A stretch of 64,000 bases of DNA from Saccharospirillaceae bacterium (lineage in GTDB: Bacteria; Pseudomonadota; Gammaproteobacteria; Pseudomonadales; Oceanobacteraceae): the NCBI GenBank assembly GCA_022448365.1, contig JAKVCS010000007.1:1-64000 (forward strand). Reading direction: 5' to 3'. This document shows, one piece after another, positions 51,280 to 60,811 of this stretch. The notes under the pieces are model-generated. The model did not search any database. It was not told where the DNA came from and was given only the letters and a program-made list of their open reading frames with translations. Position 1 is the first letter of the stretch. Each line of letters begins with the position of its first letter. The position numbers and the translations under genes were made by a program.

Positions 51280-51663
51280 TTACAGCGCTTTAAAATTGAT
51301 GCTGGCAGACTCACGCTGTTTACCTGCCTGTTCCAGTTTATTCAGGTATTCCGCCCACAGTTCGTCGTGACGTTCGCACAGGTGATGAAGATACTTCCAA
51401 TCGTACAGACCGGAGTCGTGACCATCATCAAATATCAGCTTGAGGGCGTAGTTACCGGCCGGTTCCATGCTCAGCAACACCACGTCTTTTTTGCCGTACT
51501 GCAGCACCTCATTACCCACACCATGACCACGCACCTCGGCAGATGGCGAATGGACCCTGAGAAACTCAAAACTGAGCTGGTAAATCTTATCGCCGTACCC
51601 CAATTCGACGCTGCGACTGGCTTTACGTACTTTGATGGAGGAAGGAATCATTCTGTTACTCAC
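51280..51663 (-). CDS. DUF971 family protein
   Basis: The 127-aa protein has the family core YQLSFEFLRVHSPSAEVRGHG and LKLIFDDGHDSGLYDWKYL. The same domain is the N-terminal part of gamma-butyrobetaine hydroxylase. Standing alone next to hslUV is its usual place in pseudomonads. Role unknown. Confidence 0.9.
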   Translation of the reverse strand: MSNRMIPSSIKVRKASRSVELGYGDKIYQLSFEFLRVHSPSAEVRGHGVGNEVLQYGKKDVVLLSMEPAGNYALKLIFDDGHDSGLYDWKYLHHLCERHDELWAEYLNKLEQAGKQRESASINFKAL

Positions 51664-51742
51664 AAATTGAAGGCGTGATGCCAGACAACGTCAAAGCCGC
51701 ATCAGAAATGAGTGCGGCTTATGGTTATGACTTGCCGGTTAT

Positions 51743-53089
51743 TTACAAAATAAACTGACTCAAATCCTGATCCTGCACCAGATTCCCCAGCTGTGCGTTA
51801 ACGTAATCAGCGTCAATCACGACCGCGTCCGACATGTCCGTCGCGTCGAAAGAAATCTTTTCTAACAACCGCTCCATAATCGTGTGCAGCCGGCGGGCGC
51901 CGATGTTCTCTGTGCTCTCGTTCACTTCGAAAGCGATGTGAGCCAGGCGCTTAATGGCGTCGTCGGCGAAGGAAATCGTCAGACCTTCGGTTTCCATTAG
52001 CGCAACATATTGCTGCGTTAATGATGCGCTTGGTTCGGTCAGGATGCGCTCAAAGTCTTCCGGTGTGAGTGCTTCCAACTCAACACGAATTGGCAGACGA
52101 CCCTGTAATTCCGGAATCAGATCAGACGGTTTGGACAGGTGAAACGCACCTGAGGCCACAAACAGAATATGATCGGTTTTGATCATGCCGTATTTGGTAG
52201 ATACGGTGCAGCCCTCAATCAACGGCAGCAAATCACGCTGAACCCCTTCGCGGGATACATCACCACCAGAGCCACTTTCCTGACGTTTGGCTACTTTATC
52301 AATCTCATCCAGGAAGACGATGCCGTTTTGCTCAACCAGATCAACCGCTTTGGCTTTCACCTCATCCATATTCAGCAGGTTTGCGGCTTCTTCATCACGC
52401 AACTGTTTCTTGGCATCGGCAATCTTTAACTTACGTTTGGTTTTCTTATCGCCACCCATATTCGAGAACATGTTTTGCAGCTGGCTGGTCATTTCCTCCA
52501 TGCCGGGAGGTGCCATAATCTCTACGCCAACATTCGGTGCCTGAGCAATATCGATTTCAATTTCCTTATCATCCAACTGACCTTCGCGCAGCTTTTTACG
52601 GAAAATCTGACGGGTTCCGGAATCTTCCTGTTTTGGTTCTTCGGTGGTATCCCAGCTGGTCGTGGCAGGCCGCGCCGGGGGCAATAGCGCATCAAGAATT
52701 CGTTCTTCTGCGGCTTCTTCGGCGCGCAGCGATACTTTTTCCATTTCCTGCTCACGCAGCATTTTGACGCCGGTTTCAACCAGGTCACGAATGATGGATT
52801 CAACGTCTTTACCGACGTAACCCACTTCGGTGAATTTGGTGGCCTCCACCTTAATAAAAGGCGCATTAGCGAGCTTGGCTAACCGACGGGCGATTTCGGT
52901 TTTACCGACACCGGTTGGGCCAATCATCAGAATATTCTTTGGCGTTACTTCATCACGCAGGTCAGCATCCAGCTGCATACGGCGCCAGCGGTTACGCAGC
53001 GCAATAGCCACTGCGCGCTTGGCATTATTCTGGCCAATGATATGACGATCTAATTCGTGAACAATCTCACGTGGGGTCATTTGACTCAT
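51743..53089 (-). CDS. hslU: HslU, ATPase subunit of the HslUV protease
   Basis: HslU unfolds substrates and feeds them to HslV. The 448-aa protein has Walker [10 protein letters not shown] (residues 57-65), Walker [11 protein letters not shown], the pore motif GYVGKDVES, and a C-terminal segment that activates HslV (ending SQFIL). Its start overlaps the hslV stop by four bases. Confidence 0.97.
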   Translation of the reverse strand: MSQMTPREIVHELDRHIIGQNNAKRAVAIALRNRWRRMQLDADLRDEVTPKNILMIGPTGVGKTEIARRLAKLANAPFIKVEATKFTEVGYVGKDVESIIRDLVETGVKMLREQEMEKVSLRAEEAAEERILDALLPPARPATTSWDTTEEPKQEDSGTRQIFRKKLREGQLDDKEIEIDIAQAPNVGVEIMAPPGMEEMTSQLQNMFSNMGGDKKTKRKLKIADAKKQLRDEEAANLLNMDEVKAKAVDLVEQNGIVFLDEIDKVAKRQESGSGGDVSREGVQRDLLPLIEGCTVSTKYGMIKTDHILFVASGAFHLSKPSDLIPELQGRLPIRVELEALTPEDFERILTEPSASLTQQYVALMETEGLTISFADDAIKRLAHIAFEVNESTENIGARRLHTIMERLLEKISFDATDMSDAVVIDADYVNAQLGNLVQDQDLSQFIL

Positions 53090-53634
53090 GATTTATCTCC
53101 CGCCACATCGGTAGCGCTTAAACTTTCAATGGTGTGGTTGACGTTGGTAAACACACAGATATCGCTGGCAATCTTAAGGCTTTTTTCAACAATATCGCGG
53201 GCGCTCAGCTCGGTGTTCTCAAGCAATGCACGGGCTGAAGCAAGCGCATAATTACCCCCGGAACCAACACCAATGAGATCCTCCTCCGGCTGCAGCACAT
53301 CGCCATTACCGGTGATGATCAGCGAGGCGGTGTGATCAGCCACAGCCAGAATGGCCTCGAGCTTGCGCAACGCACGATCAGAGCGCCACTCTTTCGCCAG
53401 CTCAACGGCTGCACGGGTCAGCTGACCGTTATGCTTTTGCAGCTGAGCTTCAAATTTTTCGAATAATGTAAATGCGTCTGCCGTTCCACCGGCAAAACCA
53501 CCAATTACCTGGCCGTTGTATAAACGGCGAACTTTACGGGCATTTCCCTTCATTACGGTATTGCCCAGAGACACCTGGCCATCGCCGCCAATGACCACTT
53601 CATCACCACGGCGCACGGATACAATTGTTGTCAT
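53086..53634 (-). CDS. hslV: HslV, peptidase subunit of the HslUV protease
   Basis: HslV is a threonine protease related to proteasome beta subunits. The 182-aa protein starts [10 protein letters not shown], so Thr2 becomes the N-terminal nucleophile after Met removal. GGDGQVSLG and [13 protein letters not shown]-type stretches (here [16 protein letters not shown]) follow. It is the first gene of the heat-shock operon. Confidence 0.97.
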   Translation of the reverse strand: MTTIVSVRRGDEVVIGGDGQVSLGNTVMKGNARKVRRLYNGQVIGGFAGGTADAFTLFEKFEAQLQKHNGQLTRAAVELAKEWRSDRALRKLEAILAVADHTASLIITGNGDVLQPEEDLIGVGSGGNYALASARALLENTELSARDIVEKSLKIASDICVFTNVNHTIESLSATDVAGDKS

Positions 53635-53679
53635 CGCTGAATCCTGATTCTGTTAGCACGAAACTTATAGATGATTCTG

Positions 53680-53707
53680 ATATGGGGACACTGATCGAGA
53701 GTTCAAG
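53680..53707 (-). promoter_or_regulatory. Sigma-32 heat-shock promoter of hslVU
   Basis: CTTGAAC (53701-53707) and CCCCATAT (53680-53687) are separated by 13 bp on the minus strand, a near-consensus RpoH promoter. It lies 46 bp upstream of the hslV start. Confidence 0.85.
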
Positions 53708-53837
53708 AGCTTGTACCCCAGCAGCTCAATCCCGATACTGCTCGCTTCAACCAAGGTATTACCAGAAATCCACGTTGCCGGAACAGGTCATACATAAGTC
53801 CTGACGGCCAACGCTTTTTTAAATAAGAAGTACTTCT

Positions 53838-54341
53838 ATGAAAATCGCCAAAAACACAGTCGTTCAATTGCACTACAGCCTGTATGACGATCAGGGCAAC
53901 CTGATTGAAAGTACCCAATCAACCGGTGGCGACCCGGTGGCCTATCTGCAGGGCCATCAAAATATGATTCCGGGTTTTGAAAACGCGGTTACTGGTATGG
54001 AGGCCGGTGAGCAACAAAGCTTCACCCTTGAGCCAAAAGACGCTTATGGTGAGCGTAAAGACGGCAACGAACAACGAGTGCCGGTTAAGCACCTGCAGGG
54101 ACCGAACACCACCAAGAAACAAAAGTGGCGCAAAGGCATGGTTGCCTGGGTGGAAACCCCTCAGGGTACTCGCCAGGTCACTGTTGTAAAAGTGGGTCAT
54201 TTTATGGCGGATGTGGATACGAACCATCCGCTGGCTGGCCAGGCGCTGCGCTTTGATGTGGATATTGTCAACGTACGTGCGGCAACACCGGAAGAAATTG
54301 AACACAAACACGCCCATGGTGTCGGCGGCCACCAGCATTAA
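53838..54341 (+). CDS. SlyD-like FKBP-type peptidyl-prolyl isomerase
   Basis: The 167-aa protein has the FKBP strands (NTVVQLHYSLYDDQGNLIES), the catalytic stretch HQNMIPGFENAVTGMEAGEQ, and the insert-in-flap chaperone domain (VPVKHLQGPN... VTVVKVGHFMADVDTNHPLAG). A short His-rich end (HKHAHGVGGHQH) can bind metal, as in SlyD. Cytoplasmic folding helper. Confidence 0.92.
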   Translation: MKIAKNTVVQLHYSLYDDQGNLIESTQSTGGDPVAYLQGHQNMIPGFENAVTGMEAGEQQSFTLEPKDAYGERKDGNEQRVPVKHLQGPNTTKKQKWRKGMVAWVETPQGTRQVTVVKVGHFMADVDTNHPLAGQALRFDVDIVNVRAATPEEIEHKHAHGVGGHQH

Positions 54342-54496
54342 TCGCTGGTCGATACTCAGAGCAATCGGAAACTTTTATATTTTCCATTCCACGCATCGGC
54401 TGAAGTAACAATGCAACGCCGATGCAATCGCACCGCCAGTGGTTATGGAAAACACCGGCGGCGCTCTGCTGTATTAGCCATCAAAATGGCAACACT

Positions 54497-54898
54497 CTAT
54501 TCCGCAAACATCCACACATAATATTCGTCGCGCTGAACGTCGTACCAAGTCTCTTTTACTTGGGTTTTAACTGTGACGCGTTTCACTTTTTCCAAAGTTT
54601 CTTTATCCATGCTAACGCTGGACCGATCATTCTTAACTCGCGTGTTTAAATACGAAATACTGCTCACCTCGACCCCCTGGCGAGCCGCCAGTCGCTCTCT
54701 TGCGCGTTGCAAAGCGCACTCCTGCTGGGCGTAATGACCCTGAATATGAAAGCCACACGACGCAACAACGCCATCTCCCGGATTCAGCAACCATTCAGGT
54801 TGGCCTTGTTTTACTGCCACCGGTTTACAAGACGACAATATTGAAATGGTAAAAACAACAGCGATTTTTTTCGCTGCATTGGTAAAAAGCTGGCGCAT
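54497..54898 (-). CDS. Small lipoprotein, LPP20-related
   Basis: The 133-aa protein has a lipobox (ISILSSCKPV). The body has the LPP20-like pattern (EWLLNPGDGVVASCGFHIQG; ARERLAARQGVEVSSISYL; VKETWYDVQRDEYYVWMF). It is divergent from a second LPP20-type gene 108 bp away. Outer-membrane or flagellum-associated roles are known for LPP20 proteins; none is shown here. Confidence 0.65.
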   Translation of the reverse strand: MRQLFTNAAKKIAVVFTISILSSCKPVAVKQGQPEWLLNPGDGVVASCGFHIQGHYAQQECALQRARERLAARQGVEVSSISYLNTRVKNDRSSVSMDKETLEKVKRVTVKTQVKETWYDVQRDEYYVWMFAE

Positions 54899-55006
54899 TT
54901 TTGATCTCCTTCACAAGTCTTAAATCCTGTGTAGCATTTTGCCATATCATTCGCTATTCTCGACCAACATTCTTTATTAATAGCCGCTTCAATCAAGGAG
55001 AGGAAG

Positions 55007-55585
55007 ATGATGATTCGTAATATTTTTGCAGCTGCTGCAGCCACCATGCTGGTAGCTTGCGCATCTAACCAACCAGCACCTCAGCCAGTCGCCAGCTGCG
55101 TGTTCGCTGACGGTTCTGGTCAGGCAGCGCCTGAATGGGTATGTGGCGCTCCGGTTAACGGCATTGATCTGTCTGCTGTTGGCTACGCCGACAAATCTGG
55201 CGCAGGCCCTAACTTCATGAAACAAATGGCTGCAACTGCCGCTCGTGTTGAACTGGCGCAGACCATGAAAGTTGAAGTTCAGAATATGATCAAACAGTTT
55301 GCCGAAACTACCGGCGCAGGCGACAGCGAAACGGTTGACCGTGTAAACACCTCTGTTACGAAGCAGATCACTAAAGAAACTCTGGTTGGTTCTAAAATCT
55401 TCCGTCAGATGCCAACCCCAAGCGGTGGCATGGTGGTGCTGGTTGGTTTAGATGCTGACACCGTTACCAAACTGTCTGAGCAAGCGCTGAAAACTTCTAT
55501 GAAGAACGAGCGCGCTCTGTGGCAAAAATTCCAGGCGGAGAAGTCTTTCGACGAATTGGCTTCTGAAATTGCCAACATGGAATAA
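55007..55585 (+). CDS. LPP20-family lipoprotein
   Basis: The 192-aa protein has lipobox MLVACASN. The LPP20 core follows: GYADKSGAGPNFMKQMAATAARVELAQTM and IFRQMPTPSGGMVVLVGL. GGAGAGGAAG lies before tandem ATGs at 55007 and 55010; either may start. A terminator follows, then the transglutaminase-like gene. Confidence 0.8.
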   Translation: MMIRNIFAAAAATMLVACASNQPAPQPVASCVFADGSGQAAPEWVCGAPVNGIDLSAVGYADKSGAGPNFMKQMAATAARVELAQTMKVEVQNMIKQFAETTGAGDSETVDRVNTSVTKQITKETLVGSKIFRQMPTPSGGMVVLVGLDADTVTKLSEQALKTSMKNERALWQKFQAEKSFDELASEIANME

Positions 55586-55605
55586 GTTGTAACGACTTTA
55601 GAAAG

Positions 55606-55630
55606 AGCCGGCCTTGTTGCCGGCTTTTTT
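55606..55630 (+). terminator. rho-independent terminator after the LPP20 gene
   Basis: AGCCGGC and GCCGGCT enclose a 6-nt loop and are followed by six Ts, 20 bp after the stop. The next gene starts 23 bp later, so its expression depends on readthrough. Confidence 0.9.
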
Positions 55631-55652
55631 GTTTGATGCAGGAGATTTTGCA

Positions 55653-57158
55653 ATGAAAAAGGTTCTATTACTGGTCGCAGCTGTGTTGTCAGCTTCGATT
55701 GTTCATTCTGATAGCGAGATGGATGAATATCAGAAATGGCGTAAAAAAGAGCTACAGAGTTTTCAGAGTTATCTGGATGAAAATGACAAAGCGTTTATTA
55801 AATTTCTGAAGGAACAATGGAAGCCGGTAGAGGTAAAACCGGCAGAAAAACGTGATCCACAACCGAAGCCAACGACCTTTCCTGAGGCTCCCAAGGTGAA
55901 GGCCACTCCGGCTCCGGTAACGACACCAGTGCCTGTACCGGTTCAACCTCCGGTGATGAAAAAACCTGAACCGAAAAAACCGGTAGCCGTTGTCGAACCT
56001 GATATTACCCAGAAGCCCAGCGTCGTTAAAAAACCTGAGGTCAGCCCAGCAATCGAGATCAAGAGTAAGTCAGTCCGCACGGCAAGTTTTAATTTCTACG
56101 GTAACCCGGTAAAAATTGAATATCCGAAAAACTTCAAACGCATCTTTGCCGGAAAATTGAACAGCGAGAAAATTGCAGCTTATTGGCAGTACCTGGCCAG
56201 CAAAGAGCATAAGCCGACCATTGAACAGCTGAAACAAACGGCAACACGACTGAAGTTAAATGACTGGGGTACTGCCTTATTATTTGATCGCTTCGCCGGC
56301 TCGATTCTGCGTCAGGAAACCAGTCGCCGTCTGACAACCTGGTTCTTACTGGTAAAATCCGGGTTTGATGCTCGGGTGGCTTACAATAATAAACTGCATT
56401 TATTAATTCCATCCCGACAAGATCTGTTTGGCGTTACCTTCTTCAAACTCGGTGGCAAAAAGTATTACGCCGTTAATCTGAATGGTAGGCAACTGAAGCC
56501 CGGTAAAGTGTTCACGTACGGAGGGCAACATGGCGCCGGTTCTAAAACACTGGATTTCAGCCAGCCGAACGAATTTGTTGCCCAGGGTAAACACACCAAA
56601 CGCGCATTAAAATTCGCATATGGTGGTAAAGACTATCGAATCATGGTGGATTACCCGGCGCGCTATGTTTCCTACTTCAACAGCTTCCCACAGCTGTCTT
56701 TACCCAACTACTTCAAAGCTGGCCTGCCCGCTGTGACGTCGGCTTCGCTGCTTGATCAGTTGCGTCCGGTTGTTGCCGGACAAAGTGAACAGGAAGCCGT
56801 GAATCGTCTGTTACGCTTCGTCCAAACGGCGTTCAAGTACAAAACCGATGATCAGCAGTTTAAAGAGGAAAATTACCTGTTCCCGCTGGAAACGCTGCAC
56901 TACCCATATTCTGACTGTGAAGATCGTGCTGCACTGTTTGCCTGGTTAACCGAAAGCCTGCTGGGTCTGGATGTGATTATTCTCGATTATCCCGGTCATG
57001 TGGCGACCGCAGTCCGCTTTAACAGCAAAGTAAAAGGAGATGCATGGCAATATCAGGGCAGCCGTTATGTGGTCGCAGATCCAACCTACATTAACGCTAA
57101 CGCAGGTATGACCATGCCGCAGTTTGCCGGTAAAGCACCGAAAGTTCAGCAGTTCTGA
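55653..57158 (+). CDS. Periplasmic transglutaminase-like protein
   Basis: The 501-aa protein has a signal peptide (VLLLVAAVLSASIVHS). A charged coiled region and a long Pro/Lys/Val-rich spacer follow (about residues 55-135). The C-terminal transglutaminase-like domain has Cys in YPYSDCEDRAALFAWL, His in YPGHVATAVRF and Asp in YVVADPTYIN. The spacer could span peptidoglycan. AGGAG precedes ATG 55653. It may act on envelope proteins together with the LPP20 lipoproteins; that is inference. Confidence 0.78.
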   Translation: MKKVLLLVAAVLSASIVHSDSEMDEYQKWRKKELQSFQSYLDENDKAFIKFLKEQWKPVEVKPAEKRDPQPKPTTFPEAPKVKATPAPVTTPVPVPVQPPVMKKPEPKKPVAVVEPDITQKPSVVKKPEVSPAIEIKSKSVRTASFNFYGNPVKIEYPKNFKRIFAGKLNSEKIAAYWQYLASKEHKPTIEQLKQTATRLKLNDWGTALLFDRFAGSILRQETSRRLTTWFLLVKSGFDARVAYNNKLHLLIPSRQDLFGVTFFKLGGKKYYAVNLNGRQLKPGKVFTYGGQHGAGSKTLDFSQPNEFVAQGKHTKRALKFAYGGKDYRIMVDYPARYVSYFNSFPQLSLPNYFKAGLPAVTSASLLDQLRPVVAGQSEQEAVNRLLRFVQTAFKYKTDDQQFKEENYLFPLETLHYPYSDCEDRAALFAWLTESLLGLDVIILDYPGHVATAVRFNSKVKGDAWQYQGSRYVVADPTYINANAGMTMPQFAGKAPKVQQF

Positions 57159-57333
57159 TTTTTCTCTGCCCGCAGGCTGAGCAGAGTTATGTTTGGCCTG
57201 CTAATCACCCCCCAACATCACAAGATGTTGTTGCCACGAAATACACGTTGCCACCAGCTTGCTACTGGTTTTTCAACTCATCGGCGTTTACCCTAGCCGC
57301 CGTGATTAGATCAACAAATGAAGAGAGAGCGCC

Positions 57334-57984
57334 ATGTCCGCTTTATCCGTGGCCGTTGTACCGGTAACTGCCTTCGCTCAGAATTGCACCATTCTGATGT
57401 GTAACAACACCAAACAAGCTGCCGTTATTGATCCCGGCGGCGAAGTCGGCCGTATTAAACAGCAGCTGGAAAAAATGGGGGCCACCGCCCGCAAAATTCT
57501 GTTAACCCATGCTCATATCGATCATGCCGGAGGCACCGCTGAACTGGCCAGGGAACTTGATCTGACCATCGAAGGCCCTCACGAGGGCGACTTGTTCTGG
57601 ATTCAGAGCTTGCCGCAGCAGTCGGCGATGTTTGGCTTCCCGGCGGTGGAAAGCTTCACTCCAGATCGCTGGCTGAACGATGGTGATGAAGTCGAAGTCG
57701 GGGAGCTGACGTTCCGGGTCATCCATGCGCCGGGGCACACTCCCGGACACGTGGTGTTTTATAACCCGCAGCAAAAGCTGGCTTTTGTTGGTGATGTGTT
57801 GTTTAACGGCTCGATTGGCCGTACCGATTTTCCTCGGGGCAATCATGCTGAGCTGGTCAGCTCGATACGTGACAAGCTGTTTCCGCTGGGAGATGACATT
57901 GAGTTTATTTGTGGCCATGGCCCGAACTCGACCTTTGGCCATGAGCGCCAGCACAATCCGTTTGTATCTGACCACCGAGGCTAG
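57334..57984 (+). CDS. Metallo-beta-lactamase fold hydrolase, glyoxalase II/YcbL-like
   Basis: The 216-aa protein has the zinc motif THAHIDHAGG, later ligands in APGHTPGHVVF, FVGDVLF and the final CGHGPNSTFGHE. Length and motif spacing fit the YcbL branch of glyoxalase II-type thioesterases. Substrate not determined. Confidence 0.9.
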   Translation: MSALSVAVVPVTAFAQNCTILMCNNTKQAAVIDPGGEVGRIKQQLEKMGATARKILLTHAHIDHAGGTAELARELDLTIEGPHEGDLFWIQSLPQQSAMFGFPAVESFTPDRWLNDGDEVEVGELTFRVIHAPGHTPGHVVFYNPQQKLAFVGDVLFNGSIGRTDFPRGNHAELVSSIRDKLFPLGDDIEFICGHGPNSTFGHERQHNPFVSDHRG

Positions 57985-58007
57985 TCAGGCCAATAAAAAG
58001 GTGGAAT

Positions 58008-58032
58008 TAAAAATGGCACCCGAAGGTGCCAT
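58008..58032 (-). terminator. terminator between convergent genes
   Basis: ATGGCACC and GGTGCCAT form an 8-bp stem with a CGAA-type tetraloop; on the minus strand five Ts follow. It ends transcription of the gene at 58058-58591. Confidence 0.75.
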
Positions 58033-58057
58033 GTTTGCTCTTCAGCAACCGTCGTTA

Positions 58058-58591
58058 TCACTCATCGAGTGGCTTAGCTTTCACCGCGATACGACTGGTC
58101 TGTAAAGACTCCAGCTGCTGCTGTCGTTCTTTGCTCTGGATTAACGCCAGGTCCATTTTCTCGTTGTAAATATCCAGCCAGGTGCGCGAACCAGGATTCA
58201 TTCGAGCAAGATCACGCATGCCTTGTTTTAACGCACTGAGGTGTAACTGGTAGCTTTTTTCCTGAGCCAGAAACTGCTGTTTAAATGCCGTGGCGCTGCT
58301 GCTGTCGAGTACATTGCGGGTATCTATGGCTGTTTCACGAACCTGCTCCATGGCGGCTTCGATTGTTGCCAGGCGCTGCAACGCCGGCTCAAAGTTCCGC
58401 TGCTGAACATACACAACTTTAGGCTGGGTGAACTTGATCACCAATACGGTAATAGCAATTGATGCTCCGACCAGTGCCATTAATACGATGGCAATCAGCA
58501 TGTTCCGGTGGGTACTGACGTTACTTTCGAGAATACTCAGACGCTGACCATCACTGAGATCGTACTCCTCTTCCCTGCTATCCCTCACCAT
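58058..58591 (-). CDS. Single-span membrane protein with coiled coil, unknown
   Basis: The 177-aa protein has one membrane helix (MLIAIVLMALVGASIAITVLV, shortened here to about residues 31-51) and a long periplasmic helical region with heptad-like pattern (LQRLATIEAAMEQVRET). ATG at 58591 has GGAG upstream; the longer frame to 58699 lacks one. No family recognised. Confidence 0.6.
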   Translation of the reverse strand: MVRDSREEEYDLSDGQRLSILESNVSTHRNMLIAIVLMALVGASIAITVLVIKFTQPKVVYVQQRNFEPALQRLATIEAAMEQVRETAIDTRNVLDSSSATAFKQQFLAQEKSYQLHLSALKQGMRDLARMNPGSRTWLDIYNEKMDLALIQSKERQQQLESLQTSRIAVKAKPLDE

Positions 58592-58846
58592 TTCACCCCG
58601 CTCCAGAAAAACAGATTTGTACAGACAGTGTAGCAGCTGAGGGAAGAATCGCCTGAAAACGAAAAACCGTGCCGAAAAGACAAAATCATGACCCGCCATG
58701 GTCCCAAAATCGCGACCGCCTCCGTGTGAATGGCCCGGTATTGTTACAAATAGGATGGTATGGAGAGGATACGAAGGTGGCGTCAGGAACCCGCAGATGA
58801 GGAAATACCGAGCGGCCGGGTCATGCCCGGCCAGAGAACAATCCAG

Positions 58847-59698
58847 TTACACCAGGCCAATATCTGCCAGTTGCTGATCATAGCCAATGCGGAAATTGGG
58901 GTATTTCAAACGATAACCCAGGTCTTTAATCCGTTTATTAGAACACCGACGATTGGCCCGGCGCGTTGCCTCTGGCAGATCGTGGTCGTCTTCAACATCG
59001 CCAATCCGATCTTTCATCCACTCAAGCACATCAAACAGAGTGGCGGGTTCATCGTCGCTGGCCAGATACACATCCTCCAGCGGCTCATCGCTGAGTGCCT
59101 TTTCGACCAGGATTTTCAGCACGCCAACACAGTCATCGCGATGAATACGATTGGTCCAGACCGGTGGTTCGGGGTCGCAGTGCCCACCCTGCTTCGCCTG
59201 TTCGATCATGCGGTTACGACCAGGACCATAGACACCGGTCAGACGAACAACGGTGCCCGGCAGCTTGTCTCTCAACAGGGCCTGTTCGGCGGCCAGCATT
59301 TCTTTACCGGCAAAGCTCGATGGTGTGGTTTCAGAATGTTCGTCTACCCATTCACCATCCATCTGATGATAAACGCTGGAACTGGAGACAAACACAATCC
59401 GTTTTGGCTTCATCGGCCGCACGGCCCGCAGTACATTGCGCAAGCCTTTGTAATAGTACGTGTGATAACCCTCTTTGGAGAACACTGGGGATGCGACGCT
59501 GTATACCACCACATCGATATCGGTCGGTAAGTCGAGCAAACTTTCCGGATCAGCAACATCCGCTCTGACCAGTTCCACGCCATCAGCGATGGCTTTATTC
59601 GAACGACGCACACCGTAAACCTGATGACCAGACTGAGCTAAGTCCCCGGCAAGATGCCCCCCGATATCACCCGCACCTACAACCAGAATCCGAGCCAT
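58847..59698 (-). CDS. NAD-dependent epimerase/dehydratase-type SDR protein
   Basis: The 283-aa protein has an N-terminal dinucleotide site (ILVVGAGDIGGHLAGDL), FVSSSSVYHQMDG with serine and tyrosine at catalytic positions, and VVRLTGVYGPGRN. It resembles YeeZ-like SDR proteins of unknown substrate. A GGCCGGG/CCCGGCC hairpin lies just after the stop. Confidence 0.85.
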   Translation of the reverse strand: MARILVVGAGDIGGHLAGDLAQSGHQVYGVRRSNKAIADGVELVRADVADPESLLDLPTDIDVVVYSVASPVFSKEGYHTYYYKGLRNVLRAVRPMKPKRIVFVSSSSVYHQMDGEWVDEHSETTPSSFAGKEMLAAEQALLRDKLPGTVVRLTGVYGPGRNRMIEQAKQGGHCDPEPPVWTNRIHRDDCVGVLKILVEKALSDEPLEDVYLASDDEPATLFDVLEWMKDRIGDVEDDHDLPEATRRANRRCSNKRIKDLGYRLKYPNFRIGYDQQLADIGLV

Positions 59699-59883
59699 GT
59701 ACTTCCCTCCAACTTTTTATTGTCTCTCTGCTTATCAGCCTAGCAGGCTTTATTTCAGCCGGATCGGCAACGCTCTGCTGGATCTCCGGCGCTCTTATAG
59801 ATAAGCTAAATCAATTGAAGCATACCTATACAAGCTGATTATCAGCCTGGGGCTGCTAAACCTTTTTATAAACGAGATTTGTC

Positions 59884-60780
59884 ATGACATTAACCGAGCT
59901 GAAGTACATCGTCACCCTCGCTCAGGAGCGTCATTTTGGTCGTGCTGCTGAAAAGTGTTTTGTCAGCCAACCGACCCTGAGCGTAGCGATAAAAAAGCTT
60001 GAAAGCGAGCTGGAAATTGCGATTTTTGAACGCAGTAAAAGCTCCGTCACCATTACTCCGCTGGGTGAAAAAATCATCATTCAGGCGCAAAAAGTGCTGG
60101 AAGAATCGCGTTCCATCAAAGAAATTGCTAACGCTGGTAAGGATCAGTTATCCACACCGTTAAAAATCGGCGCCATTTTTACCATCGGTCCTTACTTGTT
60201 TCCCCATCTGGTGCCACAAATACACCAGCTGGCAACCACCATGCCGCTGTATCTGGAGGAAAACTACACCGGTGTATTACGTCGCCAATTACGCGATGGT
60301 GAACTCGACGCTATTATTGTTGCCCTGCCATTTACCGAACCCGATGTCTTAACCCGCCCTCTGTACGATGAAAACTTCGTTGTTGTACTGCCGAAGAATC
60401 ATCCATGGGAAAGCCAGACCACCATTAATCCAGAGCAATTGATTGATGAAGATCTGCTGATGCTGGGCGAAGGCCACTGCTTCCGTGATCAGGTATTTGA
60501 AGCTTGTCCGGCGCTGAGTAATAAGCACCACACCCGACTCGGTACCGTCACCGAAGGCAGTTCGCTGGAAACTCTCAAGCATATGGTTGCCACAGGTCTG
60601 GGCATCACTGTTCTGCCAGAGTCGGCGGTGAGTAATCTTGATCAGAACCTGGTAACGACCAAGCCATTTGCGCAGCCAGCACCCAGCCGCACCGTGGCCT
60701 TAGCCTGGCGCACCAGCTTCCCCCGCGGCCAGGCAGTGGACCTGTTGCTTGAAACCGCGCGCCAGTGCCGTATCGGCTGA
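59884..60780 (+). CDS. oxyR: OxyR, peroxide-sensing LysR regulator
   Basis: OxyR senses hydrogen peroxide by a disulfide and activates antioxidant genes. The 298-aa protein has the LysR helix-turn-helix (CFVSQPTLSVAIKKLESELE) and the sensing cysteines at exactly Cys199 and Cys208 (GEGHCFRDQVFEACP), as in E. coli. It is followed by recG 31 bp later, a common arrangement. The ahpC and ahpF promoters in this window are natural targets. Confidence 0.96.
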   Translation: MTLTELKYIVTLAQERHFGRAAEKCFVSQPTLSVAIKKLESELEIAIFERSKSSVTITPLGEKIIIQAQKVLEESRSIKEIANAGKDQLSTPLKIGAIFTIGPYLFPHLVPQIHQLATTMPLYLEENYTGVLRRQLRDGELDAIIVALPFTEPDVLTRPLYDENFVVVLPKNHPWESQTTINPEQLIDEDLLMLGEGHCFRDQVFEACPALSNKHHTRLGTVTEGSSLETLKHMVATGLGITVLPESAVSNLDQNLVTTKPFAQPAPSRTVALAWRTSFPRGQAVDLLLETARQCRIG

Positions 60781-60811
60781 TTCAGCAGGCCAGTACTATT
60801 GAGGAAAACCT

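Noticed and set aside
58810-58833. Rho-independent terminator after the SDR gene
   Set aside because: The GGCCGGG/CCCGGCC stem is strong but no T run follows on the minus strand, so it was noted only as a hairpin.
58760-59530. A 256-codon open frame antisense to the SDR gene
   Set aside because: It is a shadow of the well-supported SDR gene, with no recognisable domain.
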